In this document: piece by piece, positions 16,054 to 23,230 of the stretch | Numbering within the stretch: the first letter of the stretch is position 1 | Layout of the letters: each line of letters opens with the position of its first letter | Origin: a virus | Reading direction: 5' to 3' (one strand) | IMG/VR virus record: IMGVR_UViG_3300024262_000067 | Span: 1 to 43,584 of that record | DNA length: 43,584 nucleotides | Made by a program: the position numbers and the translations under genes | The notes under the pieces: generated by a model | Databases searched by the model: none | What the model saw: the letters and a program-made list of their open reading frames with translations, nothing else | Told to the model about the DNA's origin: nothing

Positions 16054-17561
16054 CTTTCTTCGGCGGTCATACCGCCGGAGCTTATTTTTTTCAATGCCAA
16101 TGTAAGGTATCTGCCGGCATCTGCATAGTGGCTTGGTTTGTCGTGGGCCGGATGTTCGTCATAAACACCATCTTTTTCTATCCATTCCCGGTGATAACTC
16201 GACCAAGCTGTTATTACAGGCTGGCAATTATCAGCGTCAATATAAATCCTGGGAAATAAGTTCCTGAGTCTTTGGATGCCGTCTATCACCCATTTCTCTC
16301 TGTCCAAGACTGTAAATTTGATGCCCTGCTGCTTGAATGTATCATAAATTGCCTGTCCAGTACCGATTTCGCCTTTTGAAATGTCAAAGGGACAGAAGTA
16401 TTGACCATAGCTGTATTGGTACTTCTCGCGGTAGTTGTCTAACATTCTTTTATAAAACGCCGCACCGCCAGCTATATCATCTTTTTCCGATAGACTGAAA
16501 CAGTTGACTATGTGAACTTCCAAACCGACAGCCTGAAAGAATATCCAGGGCATCCTACTACTGAGTCCGAGGTCGCAAACTGCATGGACAGGGTAGTGAG
16601 GTAAATGCGGCACTCTGCAAATACGTCCTTCCTCTCTCATTTGTGCCATTTCCTCGGCATAGTATGCACCCTCTACGCTGGCGATAAATGCTTCTTCGTA
16701 AGTTGATGGGTGCTCTTTGAACATATCATGCTTGAGCCTTTTCTTCTTTTGGGTGTACCAAGCCCTTTGTTCGGGCGTGATTACCTTGCCGAATATCTTT
16801 TCGAGCTTGTCGAAATACTTATGTAGCTGCTTTGGTGTCTCTACGAAGGACGGGTCTGTTATGTTGCTGTCTTTCTGATGCCAGGCAAAGAAGTGTATTT
16901 TGTAGTCCATCGGGCTTAATGCATCGCCTGTCTGTCTTTTGGTTTCAGCCACATCACACATATCCTTGAAGTCACCGAAATTGCCCTCTGCTGTACTCTC
17001 TACGAATATCACACCCTCCTTGTGTATTGTCTCCATTGCCCCCGTTTTGATTTCCTTTGCTTTCTTTGGGGCGTGGACGCAAAGCCAAGCATACTCTGAA
17101 ACGTGAAGATATTGAAGCGTCCCCGACCGCATAGATGTACCAACGTAAATGCTTGAGTTATTACTAAATAACAACTCTTGAGCATCGTCTTTGATAAGCT
17201 GTCTTGCATCCTTTACATCCGCTGGTAGTCTATCATAAGCAAAATGTATTTTGTCTCTGAATATCTTTTTGGCGTCCGCGAGTTTGTGAGCAATAATGCC
17301 TGCCCGGACATTTGAATTAAACAGACAGGCATCCAATAAGAATATGGCTATGAACGTAGTGATTCCGTGCTGGCGGCTCTTGGGGATTACGTTGAGCCAC
17401 CACAAAGCAAAATAAAGAATCTCCTGAACCTTGTTGAGTTTGAATGGAATCTTCTCCCCTTGCTCGGTTGTTATCCAATAGAGGTTGTTAAGACGCCACC
17501 ACCTATTTCCGAGCGTCTTTTTTCTCTTTTGCGTCAGGGAGTTTACCTTTACTTGTACCAT
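16020..17561 (-). CDS. terL: Terminase large subunit
   Basis: A 513-residue packaging motor. The N-terminal ATPase has a variant Walker A (PKSRQHGITTF, about residues 60-70), a Walker-B-like YLHVSEYAW near residue 155 and a coupling-motif-like FVESTAEG near residue 190. The C-terminal RNase-H-type nuclease shows AVCDLGLSS, FCPFDISKG and HYADAGRY with the expected acidic residues. The ATG at 17561 is preferred to the TTG one codon earlier. It overlaps the 3' end of TerS by 59 bases. Its last 11 codons are part of the repeated junction sequence. Confidence 0.92.
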   Translation of the reverse strand: MVQVKVNSLTQKRKKTLGNRWWRLNNLYWITTEQGEKIPFKLNKVQEILYFALWWLNVIPKSRQHGITTFIAIFLLDACLFNSNVRAGIIAHKLADAKKIFRDKIHFAYDRLPADVKDARQLIKDDAQELLFSNNSSIYVGTSMRSGTLQYLHVSEYAWLCVHAPKKAKEIKTGAMETIHKEGVIFVESTAEGNFGDFKDMCDVAETKRQTGDALSPMDYKIHFFAWHQKDSNITDPSFVETPKQLHKYFDKLEKIFGKVITPEQRAWYTQKKKRLKHDMFKEHPSTYEEAFIASVEGAYYAEEMAQMREEGRICRVPHLPHYPVHAVCDLGLSSRMPWIFFQAVGLEVHIVNCFSLSEKDDIAGGAAFYKRMLDNYREKYQYSYGQYFCPFDISKGEIGTGQAIYDTFKQQGIKFTVLDREKWVIDGIQRLRNLFPRIYIDADNCQPVITAWSSYHREWIEKDGVYDEHPAHDKPSHYADAGRYLTLALKKISSGGMTAEESKEIWERHKRP

Positions 17562-17970
17562 CAACCATATCCAATAATGAATTAGTTATGTTCATCGTTC
17601 CTTCAAATTTCTTCGTGATACGTTTTCTTAAAGCATTAAACTCTCTTATTGCCCCCAGCTTGGCCCCAAAGTCCGCATCTTGAGTTATTAGAAAAGCCAA
17701 TTGCTTGTCAACGTGCGCCTCGTTCAAAGATAAATCAAGTAGTTTGTTGATGTAAGCCAAAAGGTTAACATTGGTTAACAACCGACTTGCCGCTGCTTTC
17801 GCTGATTGATAAGCCCCCTTTGTGCTTAAATCTATGTCATAAGCTTCTGCGTAAGCCTGAACGCCATTGCCAAAAAACTCTCTATCGGTTGCAAAAAGCT
17901 TACAGAACTCCCGTTGTAGAGGGTTTAGTTTGTCCCCTGCCGACTTGGTCTTTGTAGCTTCTTTCTTCAT
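17503..17970 (-). CDS. terS: Terminase small subunit
   Basis: A 155-residue DNA-recognition subunit. Phage terminase-small features: NPLQREFCKLF, then FGNGVQAYAEAYDID, AYQSAKAAASRLLTN and VNLLAYINKLLDLSLNE (helix-turn-helix followed by oligomerisation helices), with a Lys/Asp-rich tail that binds TerL. The gene starts about three bases after the predicted transcription start and has no usable ribosome site, so it appears leaderless. It is the first late gene and overlaps TerL. Confidence 0.85.
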   Translation of the reverse strand: MKKEATKTKSAGDKLNPLQREFCKLFATDREFFGNGVQAYAEAYDIDLSTKGAYQSAKAAASRLLTNVNLLAYINKLLDLSLNEAHVDKQLAFLITQDADFGAKLGAIREFNALRKRITKKFEGTMNITNSLLDMVDGTSKGKLPDAKEKKDARK

Positions 17971-17979
17971 AACACTCGC

Positions 17980-18008
17980 ATTATACCAAAAGGCCGTTTA
18001 TTTTTCAA
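17980..18008 (-). promoter_or_regulatory. Sigma70-like late promoter in front of terS
   Basis: -35 TTGAAA (18008-18003), 17-base spacer, perfect -10 TATAAT (17985-17980) on the minus strand. Predicted start about 17973, three bases before the terS ATG. It would drive the packaging/head/tail genes. Confidence 0.8.
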
Positions 18009-18042
18009 GGCTTTTACTTTTTCGCTTATTTTGCAACTCCCT

Positions 18043-18240
18043 TTAGGGCTTACTAAAACATTTGAAACACATACCATATCTTAATTCTGTATTTTCATCG
18101 CCCTTTCCGCAAAAGCGACATTTGCCACCGCCAATTCTTTCGTGGGCTTCTAATAATGCCTCGTCAAGTTCATCTGGCGTTATTTCAAAACCTGCCTCGG
18201 CTATTGCCTCTCGTAATTTATAACCATCTTTGCTTAACAT
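18043..18240 (-). CDS. Zinc-knuckle micro-protein
   Basis: 65 residues starting MLSKDGYKLREAIAEAG. N-terminal helices precede a C-terminal ribbon with CRFCGKGDENTEL and CFKCF, i.e. two CxxC pairs, so it probably binds one zinc. The leader GGGAGCGTAGCG before ATG is shared with the two genes upstream. Last gene of the early block, 35 bases before the late promoter's -35. Function unknown. Confidence 0.65.
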   Translation of the reverse strand: MLSKDGYKLREAIAEAGFEITPDELDEALLEAHERIGGGKCRFCGKGDENTELRYGMCFKCFSKP

Positions 18241-18242
18241 CG

Positions 18243-18440
18243 CTACGCTCCCTTAAACACAAACTTTGAGAAATAAATATTTTTCCCACATTTAGGACAT
18301 TCAAAACTAAGTAAGATAGTAACTGAATAATATATCTGTACGACCATAAAAACATTTCGGCATTTGGGGCACGTAAAATCATAATCCCCTATCTTAAATT
18401 CTCTTTTCCGAGCTTGCTGCAATTTGATTGTTGTCGCCAT
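18243..18440 (-). CDS. Zinc-ribbon micro-protein (two CPKC motifs)
   Basis: 65 residues starting MATTIKLQQARKREFKIG. Two perfect CPKC pairs (FTCPKCRNVF near residue 24, ECPKCGKNI near residue 50) flank a hydrophobic strand, the layout of a single zinc ribbon. Shares the leader AGGAGCGTAGCG with its neighbours. Nucleic-acid binding is plausible but not shown. Confidence 0.65.
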   Translation of the reverse strand: MATTIKLQQARKREFKIGDYDFTCPKCRNVFMVVQIYYSVTILLSFECPKCGKNIYFSKFVFKGA

Positions 18441-18442
18441 CG

Positions 18443-18655
18443 CTACGCTCCTAATTGGTTCATAAAGTCAAGAATATCGGTAAGGCAGTCCCGACTAAAA
18501 ACAACATCTTCACATTCGGCATTGAAAACGTAATGCCTCCAGGGCTTGTAATACGAAACCGTACCCAAGACAGTTCCGTGTTTATTGTTTATACAATTCC
18601 AAAAGCCGTTAAGAATTGTTTGCTCAAAGTGAATGTATTTATATCTTGTTTTCAT
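18443..18655 (-). CDS. 70-residue hypothetical protein
   Basis: Starts MKTRYKYIHFEQTILNG after GGGAGCGTAGCGAA. Mixed alpha/beta with aromatic residues (GTVSYYKPWRHYVFNAE) and three Cys, but no CxxC pair. First of three genes sharing the same leader. No family recognised. Confidence 0.6.
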   Translation of the reverse strand: MKTRYKYIHFEQTILNGFWNCINNKHGTVLGTVSYYKPWRHYVFNAECEDVVFSRDCLTDILDFMNQLGA

Positions 18656-18669
18656 TTCGCTACGCTCCC

Positions 18670-19122
18670 TTAACTATTCCTGTGGTCGTCATAATCTCGA
18701 TACCCCGCATCGCGTAAAAGTCCCAAATACTTCTCTTTGTACTTTTTTTCAATGGCGCCAAAGTCCATTTCATTATCGTGAATTACTTTTTTGCCGTCTA
18801 TCTCCCATTGCGCAACTAATTCTTTTCCGTATCGCTCCTCCATAATTTTTCTGAATTTCTTATGCCGCCCGTCTCTGCCCTGATTACAGATTCTGCACTG
18901 TGCGCATATCTGCCTGTCATCTTTGGGGAACGTCTTGGCATTGCCGCCACCTGCAAATAAATGACCGGCATCGAGAAAATCTATGTGAAACCTTTTGAGG
19001 CACGTTTTACATAGACCGGCAAAAGGAAAGTTAGTCGTGGCAAGACAATCCCTAATCCGTATGTAACGGCTTAACATATTCCACGCCTTGCGCTTAGCTG
19101 AACTATTTAGGGATTTAGCCAT
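18670..19122 (-). CDS. ninG: NinG-like recombination nuclease
   Basis: 150 residues resembling lambda NinG (Rap), which resolves or processes recombination intermediates. Typical features in order: AKRKAWNMLSRYIRIRDC, GLCKTCLKRFH (CxxC), DAGHLFAGG (conserved Asp-Ala-Gly-His), then ICAQCRICNQG (two more Cys pairs with Asn) and the C-terminal MEERYGKELVAQWE helix. It lies at the late edge of the early block, as in lambdoid phages. The start is weakly supported by a ribosome site and probably coupled. Confidence 0.82.
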   Translation of the reverse strand: MAKSLNSSAKRKAWNMLSRYIRIRDCLATTNFPFAGLCKTCLKRFHIDFLDAGHLFAGGGNAKTFPKDDRQICAQCRICNQGRDGRHKKFRKIMEERYGKELVAQWEIDGKKVIHDNEMDFGAIEKKYKEKYLGLLRDAGYRDYDDHRNS

Positions 19123-19126
19123 TAAA

Positions 19127-19264
19127 CTATCTCTGTCGCAAGGCGAACATTATTCCAAGAAGAATTAGAGCTATTCCCAAAACCTGTATGCTCTGAGTAA
19201 GGTTATTGACTGCCATTTGTTCTGTTAATCCCTCAATTGTCATTGCAATATTCGGGTCAACCAT
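19127..19264 (-). CDS. 45-residue single-span membrane protein
   Basis: Starts MVDPNIAMTIEGLTEQ; one hydrophobic helix (SIQVLGIALILLGIMFAL, residues 25-42) and a basic end. AAAGGAG lies eight bases before the chosen ATG; the ATG two codons earlier is too close to it. Located between small membrane genes and ninG. Function unknown; the topology (polar N-terminus, one helix) is holin-like but not diagnostic. Confidence 0.55.
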   Translation of the reverse strand: MVDPNIAMTIEGLTEQMAVNNLTQSIQVLGIALILLGIMFALRQR

Positions 19265-19266
19265 AA

Positions 19267-19355
19267 TCATTTCTCCTTTGCGATTTGGTTCATTTGGTCA
19301 AGGGCGTCCACCGCCACTTCCAGCATCCGCCTAAAATCATATTCGGGTCGGTCAT
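19267..19355 (-). pseudogene. Small ORF, apparently frameshifted
   Basis: An ATG at 19355 overlaps the previous stop (ATGA) with GGAGG upstream, but the frame (MTDPNMILGG) ends after 21 codons. In the -1 frame the downstream part reads a more protein-like helix (EYDFRRMLEVAVDALDQMNQ then IAKEK) to a stop at 19267, abutting the next leader. A one-base lesion or a sequencing error would explain it. Confidence 0.3.
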
Positions 19356-19498
19356 TTCTGCCTCCAGTAAATGTGCATAATAAAACACACAATAATATAT
19401 AAACACATTGTATTTTCAGACCAGCCGCTCCATTTGGCACCTATATAAGCAATGCCTAAAGTCAATACAAACACGACCCATTTTGCTGGTGGTTTCAT
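19352..19498 (-). CDS. 48-residue two-span membrane protein
   Basis: Starts MKPPAKWVVFVLTLGIAY after GGAAAGGAGAACGA. Two hydrophobic helices (residues 7-20 and 31-43) separated by a short polar loop with Trp and Gly. Encoded just after the replication gene and an intergenic hairpin. No family recognised. Confidence 0.55.
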   Translation of the reverse strand: MKPPAKWVVFVLTLGIAYIGAKWSGWSENTMCLYIIVCFIMHIYWRQK

Positions 19499-19512
19499 TC
19501 GTTCTCCTTTCC

Positions 19513-19553
19513 GGCGGGGCGGGCACTCCGTTGCCCTCCATCCGTGCCCCGCC
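19513..19553 (-). other. GC-rich compound hairpin without U-tract
   Basis: An outer 8-bp stem (GGCGGGGC 19513-19520 with GCCCCGCC 19546-19553) stacks on an inner 5-bp hairpin (GGGCA 19521-19525 with TGCCC 19532-19536). It lies between the stop of the replication gene and the leader of the 48-residue gene. There is no U-run on either side, so mRNA processing or stability is likelier than termination. Confidence 0.6.
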
Positions 19554-19579
19554 TTTCAAATTTCAAAACCCTTTCAAAG

Positions 19580-20422
19580 TTACCTTTCTTTCAAAATTTC
19601 GTCTATCAGCCAATGTGCTATCGAAATCTGGCCTTTGTCCTTTCTCAAATCCTTTAGGGCAGGCGTTGTTTTGGCTCGCAAATAAGCCTCGTAATCCTCA
19701 CGAACCCTCTTGCGGTTTTCTTTTGGGGTTTCGCCACGTCGCGGCTCTGGGGGATTTTCTTTATCGTTACGCCTCGCCCAGCTTAATATCGTGAAATAGT
19801 GAGATTTGTATTTATAACCCTTCGAGCCAATGCCGGTGTTCAATTCCTCAATGAGGTTAGCGGTTCGGGATTCCCCGAATTTTGCTATCAGTTTTGAATG
19901 TTCCTCTTTGGAGATAAAAATAAAATCGAGGAAACGCGTCTTTTCTTTTGGATTGGATTGGATTGGATTGGATTGGATTGGTGTTACGTGTTCGGCCCGC
20001 ACCCGTCCCGTACCCGTTACGGTTTCGTTAAGTTCTTTAACTGTCGTATTTTGTGTAACCAATGGTTCTGTAAATTCGGGAAAACACACTTTGACCGCAA
20101 CATCCTTTCGCAAACTCTTTTTGCAACTATTTATGTGGACATATTCAACCCCCTCGTGTTCGTAAAGAGTTATCAACGTGGCCGTAACAAGTTCGTCCCG
20201 ACAACGTAACACTTTTCGGGCCGTCATCGTTCCATTCTCGTAACGCAAGGCAAAGAGCTTGCCGAGCAACCGTTTCGGTGAACCGTAATAATTCCCTTCG
20301 TCATCGCACTTTGCCAGCAAGCGGCAAAACATAGCCTCTGCGCCTTCACTAACCTTGTTTATCTTCTCCGAATCAGGATAATCACAAAGCAAAGGCACAT
20401 AAGATTCATTCCTTCTGCTCAT
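19580..20422 (-). CDS. Phage replication-initiation-like protein
   Basis: A 280-residue protein. N-terminal half (residues 20-110: INKVSEGAEAMFCRLLAKCD, PKRLLGKLFALR, LITLYEHEGVEYVHI) has the winged-helix layout of phage replisome organisers. There is a variable linker around residue 150 with PIQSNPIQSNPKEK, and a C-terminal helical region (HYFTILSWARRNDKE). Such proteins recognise the origin and recruit host helicase; none of helicase, primase or polymerase is visible here, so host enzymes are presumably used. Its 5' end overlaps the methyltransferase by 17 bases. The linker is encoded by a pentanucleotide repeat. Confidence 0.65.
   Translation of the reverse strand: MSRRNESYVPLLCDYPDSEKINKVSEGAEAMFCRLLAKCDDEGNYYGSPKRLLGKLFALRYENGTMTARKVLRCRDELVTATLITLYEHEGVEYVHINSCKKSLRKDVAVKVCFPEFTEPLVTQNTTVKELNETVTGTGRVRAEHVTPIQSNPIQSNPKEKTRFLDFIFISKEEHSKLIAKFGESRTANLIEELNTGIGSKGYKYKSHYFTILSWARRNDKENPPEPRRGETPKENRKRVREDYEAYLRAKTTPALKDLRKDKGQISIAHWLIDEILKER
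19951..19980. repeat. Pentanucleotide microsatellite, six GATTG units
   Basis: Six perfect copies of GATTG on the plus strand (CAATC on the minus) inside the replication gene, coding for IQSNP repeated. Gain or loss of one unit shifts the reading frame. Confidence 0.95.
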
Positions 20423-21557
20423 TTTTCACGACTCCGTTCCAAACAAGGGCATCTGCCCTCTTAAAAACCAGCACATCTTCATATTCTATCTTTGGCACTG
20501 ACGGATACTTTTGATAATAAATCGTCCGCCAAAATGACTGCTGAGTTAATTTCCTTTTCAGTCTTTCTTTCAGTGTAAATCCTGCGGCCTCACAGAGCTT
20601 TGTGGTATCGGTATCAAGCCTGATAATTTTCTTATCGCGGATAAAATTTTTAACAACTAATACCATAAGCCCGTTATCCTTGAGTACGGAAAAACAGCCC
20701 CGATAAACCTCAAGCATAGCCGCCAAGTAATTGTCGGATTTTAAGTTGCCGATGTTGTCTTGGGTATCTGATTTTGTCCACGAATAAGGTATTAGGTCGG
20801 GCCTATCTTTATTAGTAACTCCACCAATTTTTTTATTATGTGCTTCTTCATACGGCGGCGAGGTAATAACGGCGTCGGCGTATTTGGTAAGCTGCGATTG
20901 GCCGAGCCGAAGATGCTTGCCCCATTTTTCTTTTCCTGATTTACGCTCAACCAGTTTTTCTGATTCAGGAAGCTCCTGACCTGATATGCTCCCTTCATAC
21001 GGCGGGCTTGAGATTATCTTGTCTATCGAGCCGTACTTTAGATTGCCAATGTTGGAGGGGTTGTTGAGTTTTGTAAATATTTGTTTACCAAAACTATTGC
21101 CTATTTCCCATTGTCGTTTTTTTTGAGATGTTTCTTGATTACTTTCTGCGTATGGAGGTGAAAAAATACAGGTGTCTGCCAGCACCTTCGGCAACTGCCT
21201 TGCATCCCCCTGAATTATTGCAGCCTCGCCCATAGTATAGCCGAGCATCGCACCCTTACTCTTTATCTTTTGCCAGTTTTTCTCCATCATATCGCAGAAT
21301 TTCTTTTCCAGCTCCACGCAGATGACATTACGGCCTATTGTCGCGCCAAATAAGGCCGTGCCGCTACCGGCCATCGGGTCAAGTATGGTCTCGCCGACTT
21401 TGGAATATCGCTCGATAAGGTATATCTGCAAACCCAAAATCATTTTAGCTGGATGTGAAAACGACATTCCAGTAAACCAATTCTTGCGCTCAGCCGTATC
21501 CTGCTTAAATTTTATTTCTTCGCACACAATAGAATTTATACAGTCCTCAAACTTCAA
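20406..21557 (-). CDS. DNA methyltransferase (SPPY type) with three SPPY motifs
   Basis: 383 residues, TTG start supported by GGAG nine bases upstream. AdoMet site ILDPMAGSGTALFG (motif I, residues 59-71) preceded by SFSHPAKM (motif-X-like). Catalytic motif SPPY occurs three times, at residues 133, 184 and 233, each after a hydrophobic strand. The order (X, I, then IV) fits the alpha/gamma layout, while Ser in the first position is usual for N4-cytosine or some N6-adenine enzymes. It would methylate phage DNA, perhaps against host restriction; no cognate nuclease is seen. Sits between the pyrophosphohydrolase and replication genes. Confidence 0.8.
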   Translation of the reverse strand: MKFEDCINSIVCEEIKFKQDTAERKNWFTGMSFSHPAKMILGLQIYLIERYSKVGETILDPMAGSGTALFGATIGRNVICVELEKKFCDMMEKNWQKIKSKGAMLGYTMGEAAIIQGDARQLPKVLADTCIFSPPYAESNQETSQKKRQWEIGNSFGKQIFTKLNNPSNIGNLKYGSIDKIISSPPYEGSISGQELPESEKLVERKSGKEKWGKHLRLGQSQLTKYADAVITSPPYEEAHNKKIGGVTNKDRPDLIPYSWTKSDTQDNIGNLKSDNYLAAMLEVYRGCFSVLKDNGLMVLVVKNFIRDKKIIRLDTDTTKLCEAAGFTLKERLKRKLTQQSFWRTIYYQKYPSVPKIEYEDVLVFKRADALVWNGVVKNEQKE

Positions 21558-21574
21558 CTTTTAAGACTCCGTTC

Positions 21575-22009
21575 TTAGGGCTTGATATGTTCTATTACTC
21601 CATATTCGTCAGGCTTGCCCCATTTTCGCTTTAGATTTATTTCGTGCTTCTTTTTGGCTTCTTCAAGCAAATCATATTTGCATTCGTGAGCGTGTTGAAA
21701 CAACAACAATAAGCAATCAGCCGCCTCTTCTGGCCTGTCAGAATCCCGCAATTCACAAACTTCTTTTATTAAATGATTGATAATTCCTATTACTGTTTGG
21801 CCTTTCCCGAAGGTTTCGTTTGCCCACTCGCCCGTTTCTTTTTGTAGATTCAAAATTTCTTTCAGCCGCTCGTTCTCGGCTTGGAGTTGCTTATGTTTTT
21901 GAAGTGCCCAATCTACTCGTTTCGTTGCCTCAAGCAAAAAATGAACTGCTTTTTCCATTGCTTCTATTGATGTTTCTTTTTTTGTTTCATTCTGCGTTTC
22001 TTCATCCAT
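21575..22009 (-). CDS. dATP/dGTP pyrophosphohydrolase-like (MazG-related, DUF550 type)
   Basis: 144 residues; the ATG at 22009 with AGGTG upstream is preferred to a GTG three codons before. The first 65 residues form a helical coiled coil. The C-terminal half has WANETFGKGQTVIGIINHL, then the metal-binding KEVCELRD and EEAADCLLLLF pair, and ends RKWGKPDEYGVIEHIKP, a close match to the DUF550 ending. Such enzymes hydrolyse purine dNTPs and can bias the nucleotide pool of the infected cell. Neighbours are DNA-metabolism genes. Confidence 0.72.
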   Translation of the reverse strand: MDEETQNETKKETSIEAMEKAVHFLLEATKRVDWALQKHKQLQAENERLKEILNLQKETGEWANETFGKGQTVIGIINHLIKEVCELRDSDRPEEAADCLLLLFQHAHECKYDLLEEAKKKHEINLKRKWGKPDEYGVIEHIKP

Positions 22010-22010
22010 C

Positions 22011-22343
22011 TTATTCACCTATAACCTTTCCGTTCTTATCATATTCCGTCTCACACCAGCTACAAATATAGGCGATGTTATCGTTCGGCCTTCGCCAAAA
22101 CCGATTCGTTAGGTTTGGCCTTTTGCAATTAGGACAGATACCAGCTTCGCATAATTGTTGCGGCGTGAGGTCTCTGTATTTAGGATTGCAAGAAAGTGTT
22201 TTTCGTTTTGTTTTTGATATAGCAGCATTTATTTTCGTGCATTGTTTGCAAAACGAACCACAGCCGTCCTTGTGCGTGTCGTTTTTATAGAACTCGCTAT
22301 GGGGCAAGAGTTCTTTGCATTTTGAGCAGCGTTTTTCGTTCAT
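22011..22343 (-). CDS. Zinc-finger protein, HNH-associated type
   Basis: 110 residues. The N-terminal finger CSKCKELLPHSEFYKNDTHK ... CKQC (residues 5-40) is the same module as in the plus-strand gene at 2517. The C-terminal half has ICPNCKRPN and YICSWCETEY, two more CxxC pairs. No complete HNH His/Asn core is clear, so it may be a truncated nuclease or a DNA-binding adaptor. It ends one base before the chosen start of the pyrophosphohydrolase. Confidence 0.65.
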   Translation of the reverse strand: MNEKRCSKCKELLPHSEFYKNDTHKDGCGSFCKQCTKINAAISKTKRKTLSCNPKYRDLTPQQLCEAGICPNCKRPNLTNRFWRRPNDNIAYICSWCETEYDKNGKVIGE

Positions 22344-22361
22344 ATCTTTTCCATTAAATAT

Positions 22362-22778
22362 CTAAATGCCTTTTCCGCCTGTTGGAACCGGCTTGATTTT
22401 TAAGTTCCTTGCATAGCCACACCAATCAGACATTGACGAGCGATGCTTATTGTCCCACTTTTCCACCCGATTTGTATCTGTGCTGTTCTTTGTAAGTTCG
22501 TCATATTCTTCACGAAATCCTGCATCACAAACTGCAAATGTTTTACCGGCAGCAATTACCTCGTTTATTCTTTTGTTCATTGTTTCTTTGAGTCTTTCTA
22601 ATTGGTTCTCTGCTATTCCAGTAATAAAAGTTATTGTGTTAGGCACTTCGTTACCATCGACAGACTTAATGCCCGCCTTGCCATTGCCTACAAAAAGAGC
22701 AATTGCCTCTGCAATATCATTATCTGGTGCATAAAATGTTATAGGGTCGCTTGGTGTTATAAATTCATACAATTTCAC
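22362..22778 (-). CDS. 138-residue hypothetical phage protein
   Basis: GTG start with AAAGGG upstream (MKLYEFITPSDPITFYAP). Soluble alpha/beta protein; middle FITGIAENQLERLKETM and a C-terminal basic region with a conserved-looking SSMSDWCGYARNL. Early-region neighbour of nucleotide-metabolism genes. Not assigned to a family. Confidence 0.6.
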   Translation of the reverse strand: MKLYEFITPSDPITFYAPDNDIAEAIALFVGNGKAGIKSVDGNEVPNTITFITGIAENQLERLKETMNKRINEVIAAGKTFAVCDAGFREEYDELTKNSTDTNRVEKWDNKHRSSMSDWCGYARNLKIKPVPTGGKGI

Positions 22779-22805
22779 AATATTCCCTTTCTATATTCTT
22801 CGGTA

Positions 22806-23219
22806 CTATCCACATTCACAGCGTCCCTGCGTATCGTCCTTTACTTTGGGCTTCTTTTCTGCGTCATACAGACCGTAGATATAACCACAATCCCAGCTTC
22901 TGCGACGCGACCTTTCCTCATAAGGATTTGCACTCCGATATGGCTCTTTGGAATTTAGGCCGAAAGCATATCCGGCCTGATACTCCGGGTAATTCCAGAT
23001 TTGCTCTTGTTTCATTGCGATTGCAAAGTGAAAAACATAATCATCACAAGCCCCGTCACCTCTACATAACCAAATGCCACCGCAAAACTCAAATTTGTAT
23101 TCCGGCAGGAAGTTTTTTGCTTCCTTAACAAGCTCTCTGGCAAGTTTTTTGGGTTTGTGTCCATTAAGCTGGTAACGCTGCAAATCATCCCATCTACTAA
23201 ATCCTTGTTTCTTTGCCAT
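22806..23219 (-). CDS. Hypothetical protein with RMF-like Gly/Tyr motif
   Basis: 137 residues (MAKKQGFSRWDDLQRYQ). C-terminal YQAGYAFGLNSKEPYRSANP followed by SWDCGYIYGL matches the GYxxG ... WxxGY pattern seen in ribosome-modulation-factor-like phage proteins. The N-terminal part has cysteine-containing strands (FEFCGGIWLCRGDGACDDY). A ribosome- or RNA-binding role is conceivable but only by motif analogy. Confidence 0.55.
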   Translation of the reverse strand: MAKKQGFSRWDDLQRYQLNGHKPKKLARELVKEAKNFLPEYKFEFCGGIWLCRGDGACDDYVFHFAIAMKQEQIWNYPEYQAGYAFGLNSKEPYRSANPYEERSRRRSWDCGYIYGLYDAEKKPKVKDDTQGRCECG

Positions 23220-23230
23220 TTTTTAGTCCT

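Noticed and set aside
17990-18045. Terminator between the early region and terS
   Set aside because: AAAAGCC and GGCCTTTT nearly pair but with a bulge and a weak stem; the same bases form the -35 region and spacer of a much better promoter.
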